A stretch of 64,000 bases of DNA from Bos javanicus (Eukaryota; Chordata; Mammalia; Artiodactyla; Bovidae). The DNA lies in the NCBI RefSeq assembly GCF_032452875.1, contig NC_083878.1, positions 57,083,378-57,147,377 of the forward strand. The letters run 5' to 3'. Below, piece by piece: positions 1 to 10,017 of the stretch. Numbering within the stretch: position 1 is the first letter of the stretch; each line of letters starts with the position of its first letter. The position numbers and the translations under genes were made by a program. The notes beneath the pieces are model-generated. The model was given only the letters and a program-made list of their open reading frames with translations, searched no databases and had not been told where the DNA came from.

Positions 1-640
1 CTCTAGGGCCTCCAGCTGAGCTATTGTAGCTCACTTATGTTTAGGGAGCAGCCTCTTCCCACACCTACCCTACTTGTGATATGCCTGGTGCTGCCTGACC
101 TTTGGGGATGTGCTGGTGCCCAAGGATGCTGGCAATTAACCAGATGATTGTCAATCACTTGTCATCATCTCTTTTCACTGGGTTTTCCTCACATAGCTTC
201 ATATTCCCAACCAAAGGTCCCTAACATCCTTTCCATATTTCTGGGATCCTATGTGGGTAAAAAACGAAAATCTCAGTGTCCTGCATACTGTGCACAAGAC
301 ATGGAATAGCAGCAGCATTAGCCCATGAGATCTATTTCACCAATCTCCTTCTGCCAAACATATTCTATTGCTCTGACACCATTTGAAACAACACTAAAGT
401 GAAACTTCTCCTAAGGATTGAATCCCACCCAAACTCTAGGGAATGCCCAGGGCAATAGGCCACAGGCTCCAATATTTTCAAAGTCCCCAGATATATTTGG
501 AGAGTTCCACTAGTTACAGTTCTTCATTTCTCCTTCCCTATGTCTCTGAAGCTAGCTAGAGATGTAGAACTTTGATCGTTTGCATTTTTCAGCAAATTCT
601 TATACATCATCACTTCTATCTTCTCTTTCAACACCTATCC
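1..640. other. Unassigned AT-rich spacer
   Basis: I recognise no repeat family, RNA gene or exon here. Open frames are short and show no familiar protein. The stretch reads as ordinary mammalian non-coding DNA. Confidence 0.5.
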
Positions 641-647
641 TCATTGT

Positions 648-833
648 AGCAGGTCTCAATCTTTATTATGCAAGAGAATTGCCTGGAGGGCTTCATGAAT
701 CTAGATAGCTAGACCTCACTCCTAGGGTATAGTCCTGGGAAGGAGCATAGAATTTCCATTTCTAGTAAGTTCTAGGATGATACTAATGTTCGTAGTCTAG
801 GGGCAACACTTTGAGAAGCACTGACTTACAGAA
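648..833 (+). mobile_element. MER5A-like hAT DNA transposon fragment
   Basis: The stretch opens with a degraded form of the MER5 end (caggtctcaatcttta) and closes with the matching end (cactttgagaagcactg). Between them lie the characteristic 'tgcctggagggctt' and 'tagacctcactcctaggg' blocks. MER5A is a short non-autonomous hAT-Charlie element that is ancient in placental mammals. It encodes nothing. The family name is from memory. Confidence 0.75.
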
Positions 834-867
834 AAGGTATCATACAAGTACATGAGCACCACTTTTT

Positions 868-1490
868 AAAAAATAAATTTACTGAGGTATAACTAATATA
901 AAAAATTGCATATATGTAATGTATACAATTTGATGAGCTTTAACATAAAATATATACACCTGTAAAACTATCACCAACTCAAGGTAACAGACATAACCAT
1001 TACCTCTAAAAGTTCCCTTGTGCCCTTTCATTTTTGTTTTTGTCTTTTTATTCTGTCAAGAACACTTAAGGTAAGATCTACCCTCTTTTATTGGTTTATA
1101 ACTTGCATGTAATAGTACATTAGTTTCAGGTATATACCACAGAGAGTCAATATTTATGTGCATTTCAAAATAGTCACCACAATAAGTCTAATTACCATCT
1201 GTCACCAAAAAGTTATTATAACATTATTAACTGTAATCCATATGCTCCCCATTAACACATTTTAAGCACACAGTACAGTGATATTAACTATAGACTCTAT
1301 ATTGTACAGCAGCTCTCTAAACTCTATTCATTTTACATAACTGAAACTTTATATTTCAGTTGAAATATAAAATTGAAAATTTTATATTGAAAATTTCGAT
1401 TCCGGCCCCCCACCCCAATCTCTGGCCACCACCATTCTAATCTCTGCTTCTCTGAGTCTATTCTAGATTCCTCAAATTAGTGGAAGCATT
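868..1490 (-). mobile_element. Old L1 3' UTR fragments (antisense)
   Basis: Two adjoining blocks resemble the reverse complement of mammalian L1M-type 3' ends. The first holds 'ttactgaggtataac' and 'acaatttgatgagctt'. The second holds 'caccacaataagtctaatta', then 'ttaactatagactctatattgtac', then 'ccaccaccattctaatctctgcttct'. There is no coding content. The Bov-A2 SINE that follows interrupts the end of the block. Confidence 0.65.
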
Positions 1491-1504
1491 CAGGATACAA
1501 GCAC

Positions 1505-1780
1505 CGCCGCCGCCGCCGCCAAGTCGCTTCAGTCGTGTCCGACTCTGTGCGACCCCATGGACTGCAGCCTACTAGGCTTCTCCGTCCATGGGATTCTCCA
1601 GGCAAGAACACTGGAGTGGGTTGCCATTTCCTTCTCCAATGCATGAAAGTGGAAAGTGAAAGTGAAGTCACTCAGTCGTATCTGACTCTTAGCGACCCCA
1701 TGGACTGCAGCCTACCAGGCTCCTCCGTCCATGGGATTTTCCGGGCAACAGTACTGGAGTGGGGTGCCATTGCCTTCTCC
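1505..1780 (-). mobile_element. Bov-A2 SINE with GGC-type tail
   Basis: This is a complete dimeric Bov-A2: two Bov-A monomers joined by the 'gaaagtggaaagtgaaagtgaag' linker, read here in reverse complement. A 12-bp TSD (ggatacaagcac at 1493-1504, ggatataaacac at 1781-1792, two transitions apart) fixes the edges. The tail is a run of GCC units on this strand rather than the GCT units usual for the family. SINEs of this type are copied by LINE machinery, in ruminants most likely BovB. Confidence 0.9.
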
Positions 1781-1807
1781 GGATATAAACACAGCTGTTG
1801 ATAACTT

Positions 1808-1830
1808 CGGAGAAAGCAATGGCAACCCAC
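1808..1830 (+). mobile_element. 23-bp SINE micro-insertion with TSD
   Basis: Twenty-three bases match the start of a Bov-A/Bov-tA body (ggagaaagcaatggcaaccc). They are bracketed by perfect 8-bp direct repeats, gataactt at 1800-1807 and 1831-1838. The insert has no SINE 3' end and no tail, so it is not a normal 5'-truncated copy. Confidence 0.6.
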
Positions 1831-1839
1831 GATAACTTA

Positions 1840-2730
1840 GTGGTAGCTCAAGGAATGTGTAAAACTTTCTATTTTATTTTTTAAGCTAGACTTCGATTTC
1901 AAAACTATTGCTTTGCAAGGAGTAAAGAAGAAATAACAGTCAAAGTTGAGAAATGATTTTGTTTCTCTAGCTGGTAATTTATCTTTCCCTTGCAGCACTG
2001 AAACCCATTGATTCAATAGGAGGGAAGCCAGAGGGCAAGAGGATTTTAAGGACATAAGATATTTCAAAAAATATATCCTTTCTAAAAAATGAACAAAAAA
2101 TAAGATGGAAACTAGCAAACAATACCCATATTACTGAAACTAAAAGAAGGGTCACAGTGTTATGTCATAATTTTTAAAAAAGTGGTGAACAGGGAAAGAA
2201 AGAGAAAAATATAGCAATAACAAAGTCTTAGTTTCTACCTCAGCCTTCCCAGAAGCAGTACTGGGAAGCCAGTGAGATACAATCTCACAAACGTTTCATA
2301 TTTGAAAAAAAAGTAGACTGAAGAGATAATTAGGCAGTCAGTTGGAATGACTTGAAAACTCCTGGAAAAGAAGTCATCAACAATTACTGCAAAGTAATCA
2401 GGAGGGTGGGGGCATTCACAAACTTTGTGATTTGTTTTTTTTCATTCTGTGAGGAAAAAGGGAAATAGACCAATTAACATTATTCTGATATTCCAGAGAT
2501 AATTATTTCTGCCCAAAACAATACTGACCCTAAAGAGAAACTAAGCAAGGTGTGCACTATTGTGGAACTGGGCAGCCTGCAGGGAAGAGGGAGATAGAAG
2601 TCCACTAGGAACAGTGTGGTCCACATTATCAGATTCTCCTTGTCTTTTCCCTTTACAGGTTGCTGCCAGGGAAGAGTGAAAAGTGTAACAAGAGTTGAAA
2701 ATCAGAGGAAAATAGTGTGTTAATTTTGTA
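1840..2730. other. Unassigned AT-rich spacer
   Basis: No recognised repeat or gene. The antisense frame of 93 codons at 1837-2118 is AT-rich and leucine/serine-rich and resembles no family I know. I treat it as chance. Confidence 0.45.
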
Positions 2731-2734
2731 TTGA

Positions 2735-2995
2735 TGTGTAATAAAATGGTCTCAAACCAGCAGTTTAAAAAAATTTGAATATATTATCTCAAAAGTTCAG
2801 TAAATCAGGAGTTTAACATGGCTTTCCTGGGTCTTCTAATTAGGATTGGTCTCGTGGTCTGCAAGGCAGATATTGGCTGGATCGTATTCTTATCTTGAGG
2901 CTCAGGTGAGGAAAAATCTACTTCTAAGTTCTTTCATGTTGTGGGAAGAATAGATCTCTTTATTACTATATGACCATGATCTCTAGTTTTTTCCT
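2735..2995 (-). mobile_element. MaLR/MLT1-like LTR fragment
   Basis: The order of blocks (cagtttaaaaaaatttg, tatctcaaaagttc, tcaggagtttaacatggctt, gaggctcaggtgagg, ttcatgttgtgggaag) resembles the reverse complement of a mammalian MLT1-type LTR 3' half. Divergence is high and the assignment is from memory. Confidence 0.45.
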
Positions 2996-3032
2996 GGTTG
3001 TAGTTTACCTTCAGGCTGCCCAAATTTCCTTG

Positions 3033-3760
3033 TGTCAAGTTAAAAAAAATTCACAAAGTTGTGAGTCAAGTTTCATTTGGGGCAAAATGAGAACTACAGT
3101 CCAATAGATAGCATCTCAGATAGCTCTGAGAAACTGCTCTAAAGAGGCAAGGGGAAAGGTCAGTATTTATTGTTTAGTCACTAAGTCATGTCTGACTCTC
3201 TGTGACTTCCCTGGACTATAGACCACCAGGCTCCTCTGTCCATGAGATTTCCCAGGCAAGATGAGGTCAGTATATATGTGATTTTGGTTAAGGGAGAGTA
3301 CATGTAATCAAGAGTGTATATTTTTTGCAGAAGGTTTCAGCTAGTCACAAGAAGCAGTTATCACCATGAAGGATTATAGTGCTTTTCTAGATCTGAGGAG
3401 ATACAAGAATTGGGCTCATAAAATCAGCTCCTGAAAATATCTAACTCTCTGAAGACCTGTTCTGCTAGTTTTTCCCAGAACACAAACTTCCTTATTTCTG
3501 CTTTTCATCCTGAAGTTCTTTCAGGGAGTGTTGAAATTCAGCAGCTGCAGTAGCACATGATTTAATCTTTGTAGATGTAGATGGCAAGTGTCAATTTGTA
3601 GCTGACACTTATGATATGGACTATCCCAAATGGCCACTTACTTCAAGATTGCAAGGACAGTTTCTAGCTCCAGTGAGCTATGATAAAATTGTATAAATAA
3701 CAAATCTAATCATAGGAGTGACATCTTATCACCTTGGCCATCTACCATTGGTGAGACACT
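3033..3760 (-). mobile_element. LTR of an ERV family also present near 30 kb
   Basis: Read on the minus strand, this ends in a U3-R-U5-like layout with a degraded poly(A) signal (aaatgaaacttgactca) and terminal ...tgaca. Its reverse complement aligns block by block with the plus-strand LTR at 29981-30523. Shared blocks are the 'gagctatctgagatgct' R region, 'tagaaaagcac' followed by 'tccttcatggtga', and 'gccatct'. A Bov SINE (3167-3263) interrupts it. The inner edge is approximate and I cannot name the family. Confidence 0.6.
3167..3263 (-). mobile_element. Bov-A/Bov-tA SINE fragment
   Basis: This is a short antisense monomer running from 'tttattgtttagtcactaag' to 'gatttcccaggcaag'. It is flanked by a perfect 10-bp TSD, aggtcagtat at 3157-3166 and 3264-3273. 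It is inserted in the minus-strand LTR around it. Confidence 0.8.
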
Positions 3761-3804
3761 AGTCATGGGTCCTGCTCACACCAAGGAAAAATAATTTAAT
3801 GAAG

Positions 3805-3930
3805 GGACTTCCAATGCAAGAGGCACAGATTCAATCCCTATCCAGTGAGCTAAGAACCCACATGCCTTTCAGCCCCCACAAAACAAAACATAAAACAGAA
3901 GAAATATTGTAGCAAAAAAAAATCTTAAAA
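3805..3930 (+). mobile_element. CHR-type tRNA-derived SINE
   Basis: A tRNA-Glu-like head (ggacttccaatgcaagag, cagattcaatccctatcca) is followed by a short body and a long A-rich tail. A 14-bp TSD with one mismatch flanks it (ataatttaatgaag at 3791-3804, ataacttaatgaag at 3931-3944). The layout fits the cetartiodactyl CHR SINE group. The internal RNA polymerase III A and B boxes are degraded. Confidence 0.7.
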
Positions 3931-4229
3931 ATAACTTAATGAAGATTTGAACACCAGAAGGTAGAAATCTTTGGGAGTCACCTTAGCATATGCCCATGGC
4001 AATTAATCATTAAAAATGATTCCAGGACCCTATACTGTATTGAGTAAATAATATTGAGCTCAAGCACAACATCTCCCATTCCTTACAAAGTAAGATATTC
4101 TACATTTTCATCCCTAGCAAGAGACATTTAAAGAAATCACAAAAATCACATAGATCAATCATGACTGACCCAAGATCCAGTTGATCTTTCTCTTAAGTTC
4201 CCATTCCCTCTTCATACCCTGTAAATGTG

Positions 4230-4257
4230 GAGATATATATATATATATTTTTTTAAC
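4230..4257. repeat. (AT)n simple repeat followed by T run
   Basis: About eight AT dinucleotides run directly into a short T tract. It is a microsatellite with no further feature. Confidence 0.8.
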
Positions 4258-4466
4258 CTTGTAAACTGGAACTCCTAGAAGAAAAGAAAACATGTTCTTA
4301 GCAATGTGGAAAGGGAATAAGATTCAGACACACTATAGTGAAGCCAAAAGAAGGTCTAGAAAACTCAAGGATCCATTCTACAAGAAAATACCCAAGAAAC
4401 TAAATAATTTTCCTAGTGAGGGTCTTGTCCTATGGAAGATTTTACAAGGAATTTTTTACAGAAAGA

Positions 4467-4672
4467 ACCTCCCTGATGGCTCAGTGGTAAAGAATCTGCT
4501 TGTGATGTATGAGAACTGGATTCGATCCCTGGGTTGGAAAGATCCCCTGGAGAAAGGAACAACAACCCACTCCAGTGTTCTTGCCTGGAGAAGTCCATGG
4601 ACATGGGGAGCCTGTGGGCTACTGTCCGTGGAATCAGACAGAGTTGGACACGACTGAGTGACTAACACACTT
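4467..4672 (+). mobile_element. Bov-tA SINE
   Basis: A tRNA-Glu-like head (cctccctgatggctcagtgg, then gattcgatccctgggttgg, the B-box region) is joined to the Bov-A body (ccactccagtgttcttgcct) and ends 'ggacacgactgagtgactaa'. It is near full length. Open frames across this interval belong to the SINE and are not genes. Confidence 0.88.
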
Positions 4673-4717
4673 TTTATGGTAAAAGGAAAAAAGAACAAAG
4701 CAGAGAGGCAAAGACTA

Positions 4718-4895
4718 GGCATTGCTTCTCAAACTCAAACTTGAGACATCCAAAATCACCAAGGGAACTTGTTAAAACAGATTGCTGCATTTAGTAGGTC
4801 TAGGGAGGGACTCAATAGTATTAATTTCTGCTAATTTCCTTTGTTATGCAGATTCTGCTGATCCAGGACCTCATTTGGAGAACCATCACAACAGG
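4718..4895 (+). mobile_element. MER5A-like hAT fragment
   Basis: It starts 'ttgcttctcaaactcaaact' and ends 'catttggagaaccatcac', with the internal MER5 blocks 'aacttgttaaaacagattgc' and 'tagtaggtctaggg'. It is an ancient non-autonomous DNA transposon and is non-coding. Confidence 0.65.
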
Positions 4896-4899
4896 GGAA

Positions 4900-6445
4900 G
4901 CTTATATTTTTCAGAATTAAGTATTATAACAAGATAAATATAGTATTTCTTTTCTATGTTCTATATGAGCCTGATTTTGTAGACTGTTATATGAAATGCT
5001 ATGCTTACTGTATATTTTGTTCTTGGTCATTTTTAAATGTGTGTGTGTGTTCTAATCATAGTTTTCTAAATAATATATTGAATATTATAAAAATACCAGA
5101 TTTACTGGGACAAGATGAAATGAGAACATGCATAAATGTTCTCAGTACCATACCTAGCATTCAGATGTACTCAATGAATTGTGTCTTATTTTCTTCTTAC
5201 TTGGGTGAAAGAATAATAAAAACATATTCTGTTGATCTGACACCAGTTATTATAACCCTGGACTGTCTATAATTGTATCAGTATCTGAAATTGGGATATC
5301 AGAGTTTCCTAAAAATTATGTTAAAACATATTTTCTCCAATACTATCTAGCTTTCCCTTCAAACACACTTTGATGCTATGCTTTTTTTTCTGGTTAAATA
5401 TGTGCAACAGAAGTCCAATTTACGTTATGTGTCAGGGAATGTGTCAGAGTGAGTAAATGAAATGACTTAATGACAAAATTATCCATTAGCAACTTTAGGG
5501 TAGGTCTTATTTCTGCTTATCCTGGCCACTCTATCATAATTTAATTTCTGATATCTTCTCACTGTCAGTAATTCCCTCTACCAGTTCTCACACTGAAGTC
5601 ACATGAGAGTCAGCACTACCACCAAGAGCTGATTTATTTTAAAATAACAAACTATAATTCAGATATAAGTGTATAAGTGATAATACAACAAACTAAAGAT
5701 GATTTTTCCATTACCTACATTGTACCACTGTCTTTCTCTGCTCTTCCTTGAGATAATTGGTTGAGACTGAAGGCAGCGCTGATAAGGAAAGATGTTTAAT
5801 GGGCTTAAAACTACTAGGAGTCTATAGAAATGGGAACGATGAGGTCTTCCCTACCTGCATTCCAGTTTTTTTAGGAGAATCAAACAAACAATGCATGTAA
5901 AATGTCTTCAAGCAAAGAAAATGTCTGATTTTTTTTTAAAAATGACTCTATAGATAAACAGAAGATTTGTAACATAATTCAGGAGGGACTAAAGGTTTAC
6001 AAATAGTTTCTTCATTTATACCAGTAGAGACTAACATGATACTTAGAGTTAAAAACAGGAAAGTGGAAGTTTAGAATGAAAGGAGATATAGATACAGAGG
6101 ATAAATAAGATAATAAATTTTGATGAAAAGTAAACATAAGTAGATAAAGTAGAATGATTTAATTTAGTCTAAATACATATAACCAAGGTACAATTGTAAA
6201 AAGATTAAAACCTACCTTAAAAAAACACACTTTGCAAAGTAAAATGCATGAGTTCTAGAAGAGAGTTCTCTTATAATATGAGAAAAGTCTAGATTGGATC
6301 AGCAAAGACAAGCTATGCAAGCTGTAGAGAAAAAGAACTTCAGAATTATCACGTCATCCACCATATTATCAAAAGAGGGGCAAATTCTAGGTCTCATGCA
6401 TCAGAAAGGAATGAACCATTTTGTATCTGAGAACTACGATGCATC
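4900..6445. other. Unassigned AT-rich spacer
   Basis: It contains a short (GT)n run near 5039-5050 but no repeat family or exon I can name. The 93-codon plus-strand frame at 4991-5272 has no recognisable domain and biased AT composition. Confidence 0.45.
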
Positions 6446-6447
6446 TG

Positions 6448-6486
6448 TATTAGTGTCCCATTACTGCTGTAAGAAATTAGCACGTT
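6448..6486 (-). mobile_element. MaLR-like LTR, left piece
   Basis: The short block 'tattagtgtcccattactgc' followed by 'tgtaagaaattagcac' matches the 3' end (antisense) of the LTR whose remainder resumes at 7622. The BovB at 6487-7621 separates the two pieces. Confidence 0.5.
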
Positions 6487-7621
6487 TTCAGTTCAGATCA
6501 GTTCAGTTGCTCAGTTGTGTCCGTCTCTTTGTGATTCCATGGAATGCAGCACGCCAGGCCTCCTTGTCCATCACCAACTCCGGAGTCTACCCAAACTCAT
6601 GTCCATTGAGTCAGTGATGCCATCCAATATCTCATCCTCTGTCGTCCCCTTCTCTTCCCACCTTCAATCTTTCCCAGCATCAGGGTCTTTTCAAATGAGT
6701 TAGCTCTTCGCATTAGGTGGCCAAAGTATTGGAGTTTAGGCTTCAACATCAGTCCTTCCAATGAATGCTCAGGACTTATTTCCTTTTAGATTGACTGGTT
6801 GGATCTCCTTGCAGTATAAGGAACTCTCGAGAGTCTTCTCCAACACTACAGTTCAAAAGCATCAATTCTTTGGTGCTCAGCTTTGTTTATAGTCCTACTC
6901 TCACATCCATATACGACTACTGGAAAAACCATAGCCTTGACTAGATGGACTTTTGTTGGCAAAGTAATGTCTCTGCTTTTTAATATGGTGTCTAGGTTGG
7001 TCATAATTTTCCTTCCAAGGAGTAAGTGTCTTTTAATTTCATGGCTGTAATAACTATCTGCAGTGATTTTGGAGCCACTGTTTCCACTGTTTCCCCATCT
7101 ATTTGCCATGAAGTGATGGGACCAGATTCCATGATCTTAGTTTTCTGAATGTTGAACTTGAAGCCAACTTTTTCGCTCTCCTCTTTCACTTTCATCAAGA
7201 GGCTCTTTAGTTTCTCTTTGATTTCTGCCATAAAGGTGATGTCATGTGCATATCTGAGGTTATTGATATTTCTCCCAGCAATCTTGATTCCAGATTGTGG
7301 TTCATCCAAAGCATTTCTCATGATGTTTTCTGCATGTAAATTAAATAAGCAGGATGACAGTATACAGCCTTGACATACTTCTTTTCCTATTTGGAACCAG
7401 TCTGTTGTTCCATGTCCAGTTCTAACTGTTGCTTCCTGACCTGCATACAGATTTCTCAAGAGGCAGGTCAGGTGGTCTGTTATTCCCATCTCTTACAGAA
7501 TTTTCCACAGTTTATTGTGATCCACACAGTCAAAGGCTTTTGCATAGTCAATAAAGCAGAAATAGATGTTTTTCTGGAACTTTCTTGCTTTTTCGATGAT
7601 CTAGCAGATGTTGGCAATTAC
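6487..7621 (-). pseudogene. BovB LINE, 5'-truncated, antisense RT pseudogene
   Basis: The 3' end with the (CAGTT)n tail lies at the left. Reading leftward on the minus strand, the copy starts inside the RT domain. The C-terminal region 'KAMVFPVVVYGCESRT' and the RT region around 'KEVCQGCILSSCLFN' are visible but lie in different frames. The RT catalytic YADD box reads YAHD near 7240, so the first aspartate is replaced by histidine. The copy is split into frames of 87 and 162 codons. It is a dead RTE-type retrotransposon inserted in an older LTR. Confidence 0.92.
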
Positions 7622-8095
7622 TGTCTTGAAGCACCCCAATTTCTAACTGTCCAGTTCTGGTGGTCATCTGTCTGAAAATGAGTTTTATATATAGGGCCAA
7701 AATCAGCAGGTCAGCATGGCTGGTTTTTTTTTTTTTTTGGAAGTTCTGAAAGAGGATCTACCTGTTGCCTTTTCCAGCCTTTAGAAGCCTCCAGCCTCCT
7801 GCATTCCCTTCTTGTGGCCCGTTCTTCCATTTTCAAACAGCAGAGAAGCGTTGTCCAATCTCCTCTGATCTCTGTGTCTGTTGTCACATTTCCCTCGGCC
7901 CCTGACACTTCCACCTCTCTTTTTTAAGAATTCATGTGATTATCTAGAACTCATCTGGATAATCTAGGTATATGTCTCCATTGCAACACTCTTGCATTTT
8001 ATCACTCCCTGTAATACCTTTCACCATCCTGGGAATCAAGGTGTAGGCATCTTTAGTGGAACTTATTTAAGCATGCCATAGATATAGAAGCTTTC
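7622..8095 (-). mobile_element. MaLR-like LTR, main piece
   Basis: The block series 'ccagttctggtggtcatctg', 'gccttttccagcctttagaa', 'gtggcccgttcttccatttt' and 'tgtgattatctagaactcat' fits the reverse complement of a MaLR-type LTR. A 16-base T run near 7722-7737 sits where the family has a shorter T tract. The element was interrupted by BovB after it was fixed. Confidence 0.5.
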
Positions 8096-8099
8096 AGAA

Positions 8100-9430
8100 T
8101 GATCCTCTCATTCTCTGCCCATGTTCTGAACATTCTGTTCCACATTGACAGGGAAAGTCAGTCTTTTTTATGTCTTCATAATCCCATCGATGAAAATTTG
8201 TTGCCACTCTGGGTAAAAATAGTTGCTAGAAATCTTTTAATGTCAAATGATATTAACTTTTATTTATAAAAATCAAATGATTGAAATACAAAAAGTGATT
8301 GATTAAGAGGCCAGAAATATTTCTTAATTCCTGGTTCTTCCTTCTGTCAATGAAAGGGAAACATGAAATAATCAAATATTAGTATAAGGACATATAAGAT
8401 TTTGTACTATGATAGCAATACACAGTGTAGCGGAAAGAGTTGCAGGTAAGGGCAGGGAAAGGTTGATAGTACTACCATGGATCGATTACTAAGATACAGT
8501 TTTTCCCTGGAGGGGACATTTGATAAAGGACTTAAAAATATGTGAGAGAAAAAGTCATGTAAACACAAGAGTGTCATGAGACAAGCATTTTCTAGACTTA
8601 ATAAACAACATGAACAAAAGCCGTCATGGGAAAATATCTTGTTTTATCTGAAAAATAGGTTGTCCTGAGTAGATAATACAGTGAGCAAGGAATGAATGTT
8701 AAGAAAGGTTATGAGCAAATTTATAATCTATTAATTAATTAATTAATTTACTTTCTGTTAAAGGAATCCACAAGCTAGAATTAAGTCTATGAGTATCAAA
8801 GGAGAAAATTGACAAAGGCCCATAAACAAGGTTTTATAAAAATATTATAGTGTGAGAGCAACTCTAAAAAACTGTTCTGGGTATGTATGTAGCTAAGTAT
8901 ATTATAGAATAGATAAGGAAAAGTCAGTTTATTTGATAATTTGCTACAGTTCAAATGTCGGGAAATTTTATGTTGAGTTAGTTACAGCAGAGGATATTAG
9001 GAGCAGCAAGACTGGGGTTCTGGTTTAGTAGCCATGGCTGGACAATCTGGGTTTATTTAGAAGGATGGAGAGGGATGACTGGGAGCTAAAGGAGGACTAC
9101 TGTAGAAAACCTTTAGTCTTTCAGAACCTTTCCCAGGAGAGACCTCGTTTACTTTATATTTCAGGAAGATCTATCTTTCCCTTATGTATACTTGACTGGA
9201 AGAGATAGCAGAGTGGCTGAAGGAGACTAATAAAGAGGTCATTTTAATGAATCAGGCAAGAAGCAGAGGCGGCTGGCCTGGATAGCATGATGCAATGGAT
9301 GCCATGAGACAGCTGTCCCACCAAGTTGCTGTTAACTTATCTTTCTTTTACAAATTAAAACAATAAGGGCAATAATATATGACAATGTGAAAACATTGCT
9401 AGAGCCCTTTCAGGGTGTTGACAGGGCTGG
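8100..9430. other. Unassigned spacer with (ATTA)n run
   Basis: Apart from a short (ATTA)n repeat at about 8729-8750, I see no feature I can name. There is no long open frame and no splice-like exon candidate. Confidence 0.45.
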
Positions 9431-9450
9431 ATGAAAGCAAGGGGCCCAGT

Positions 9451-10017
9451 GTAACTGAACACAGGCTTGGCTGCTCACCACTCAACAGTCAATAAATTGA
9501 GGGGCAAGCTTTGGCAGGGAAGAAAGGTACTTTATTCAAAAAAGCCAGCAATCTGGGGAGAGGGTGGACTTATGTCTAAAGATCAACTTGGAAGATTAAA
9601 GGGAAAGGGGGGAAAGATCTCAGGTGTTAAGGCGGGAAATCAGATTCTTTGCCATTTTTCCATTGTATATAGGACTGCTGACTTCGAGTCTTCCTTGGGA
9701 AGCAGCCTAGCTCACATGGTCTGCCTGCATTTGAATGTTCTCTTGCCCATCTGATCTACTGCACCTGGGGGGATCCACCAGCATATTTACTAATGGAAGC
9801 TAGGGGTAAGGGTCAGTCCCTCTTTAAGTACTTAATTCTTCATTTTTACTCCTTTAATCTAGGAAAGGAATCAACATGCTAGGTAAGGTGTTGTGTATAC
9901 TTAGCAGAGCAGAAATCAGGAGCTAAGTTAACTGTTGCCTAATGAGCTCATCTTTGTGATTAAGGTCTAAAGAAGACAGGGATGAGCAAAGAGAAAAGGG
10001 GCAATGGAGCTGCTTAC
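9451..10017 (-). mobile_element. Possible ERV LTR
   Basis: On the minus strand the segment has an LTR-like order. A TATA-like 'tcctatatacaatgg' lies about 150 bases upstream of 'gaataaagtacc', which carries an AATAAA poly(A) signal. A pyrimidine-rich stretch and a TG...CA-compatible edge follow. I found no clear TSD and cannot name the family. The plus-strand 95-codon frame at 9467-9754 runs antisense to it and is probably chance. Confidence 0.4.

Noticed and set aside
4467..4530. Possible functional tRNA
   Set aside because: The tRNA-like text is the SINE head; the cloverleaf is degraded and it is fused to the Bov-A body.
4292..4657. 121-codon plus-strand frame
   Set aside because: Its second half is the Bov-tA SINE; the first half has no recognisable domain.
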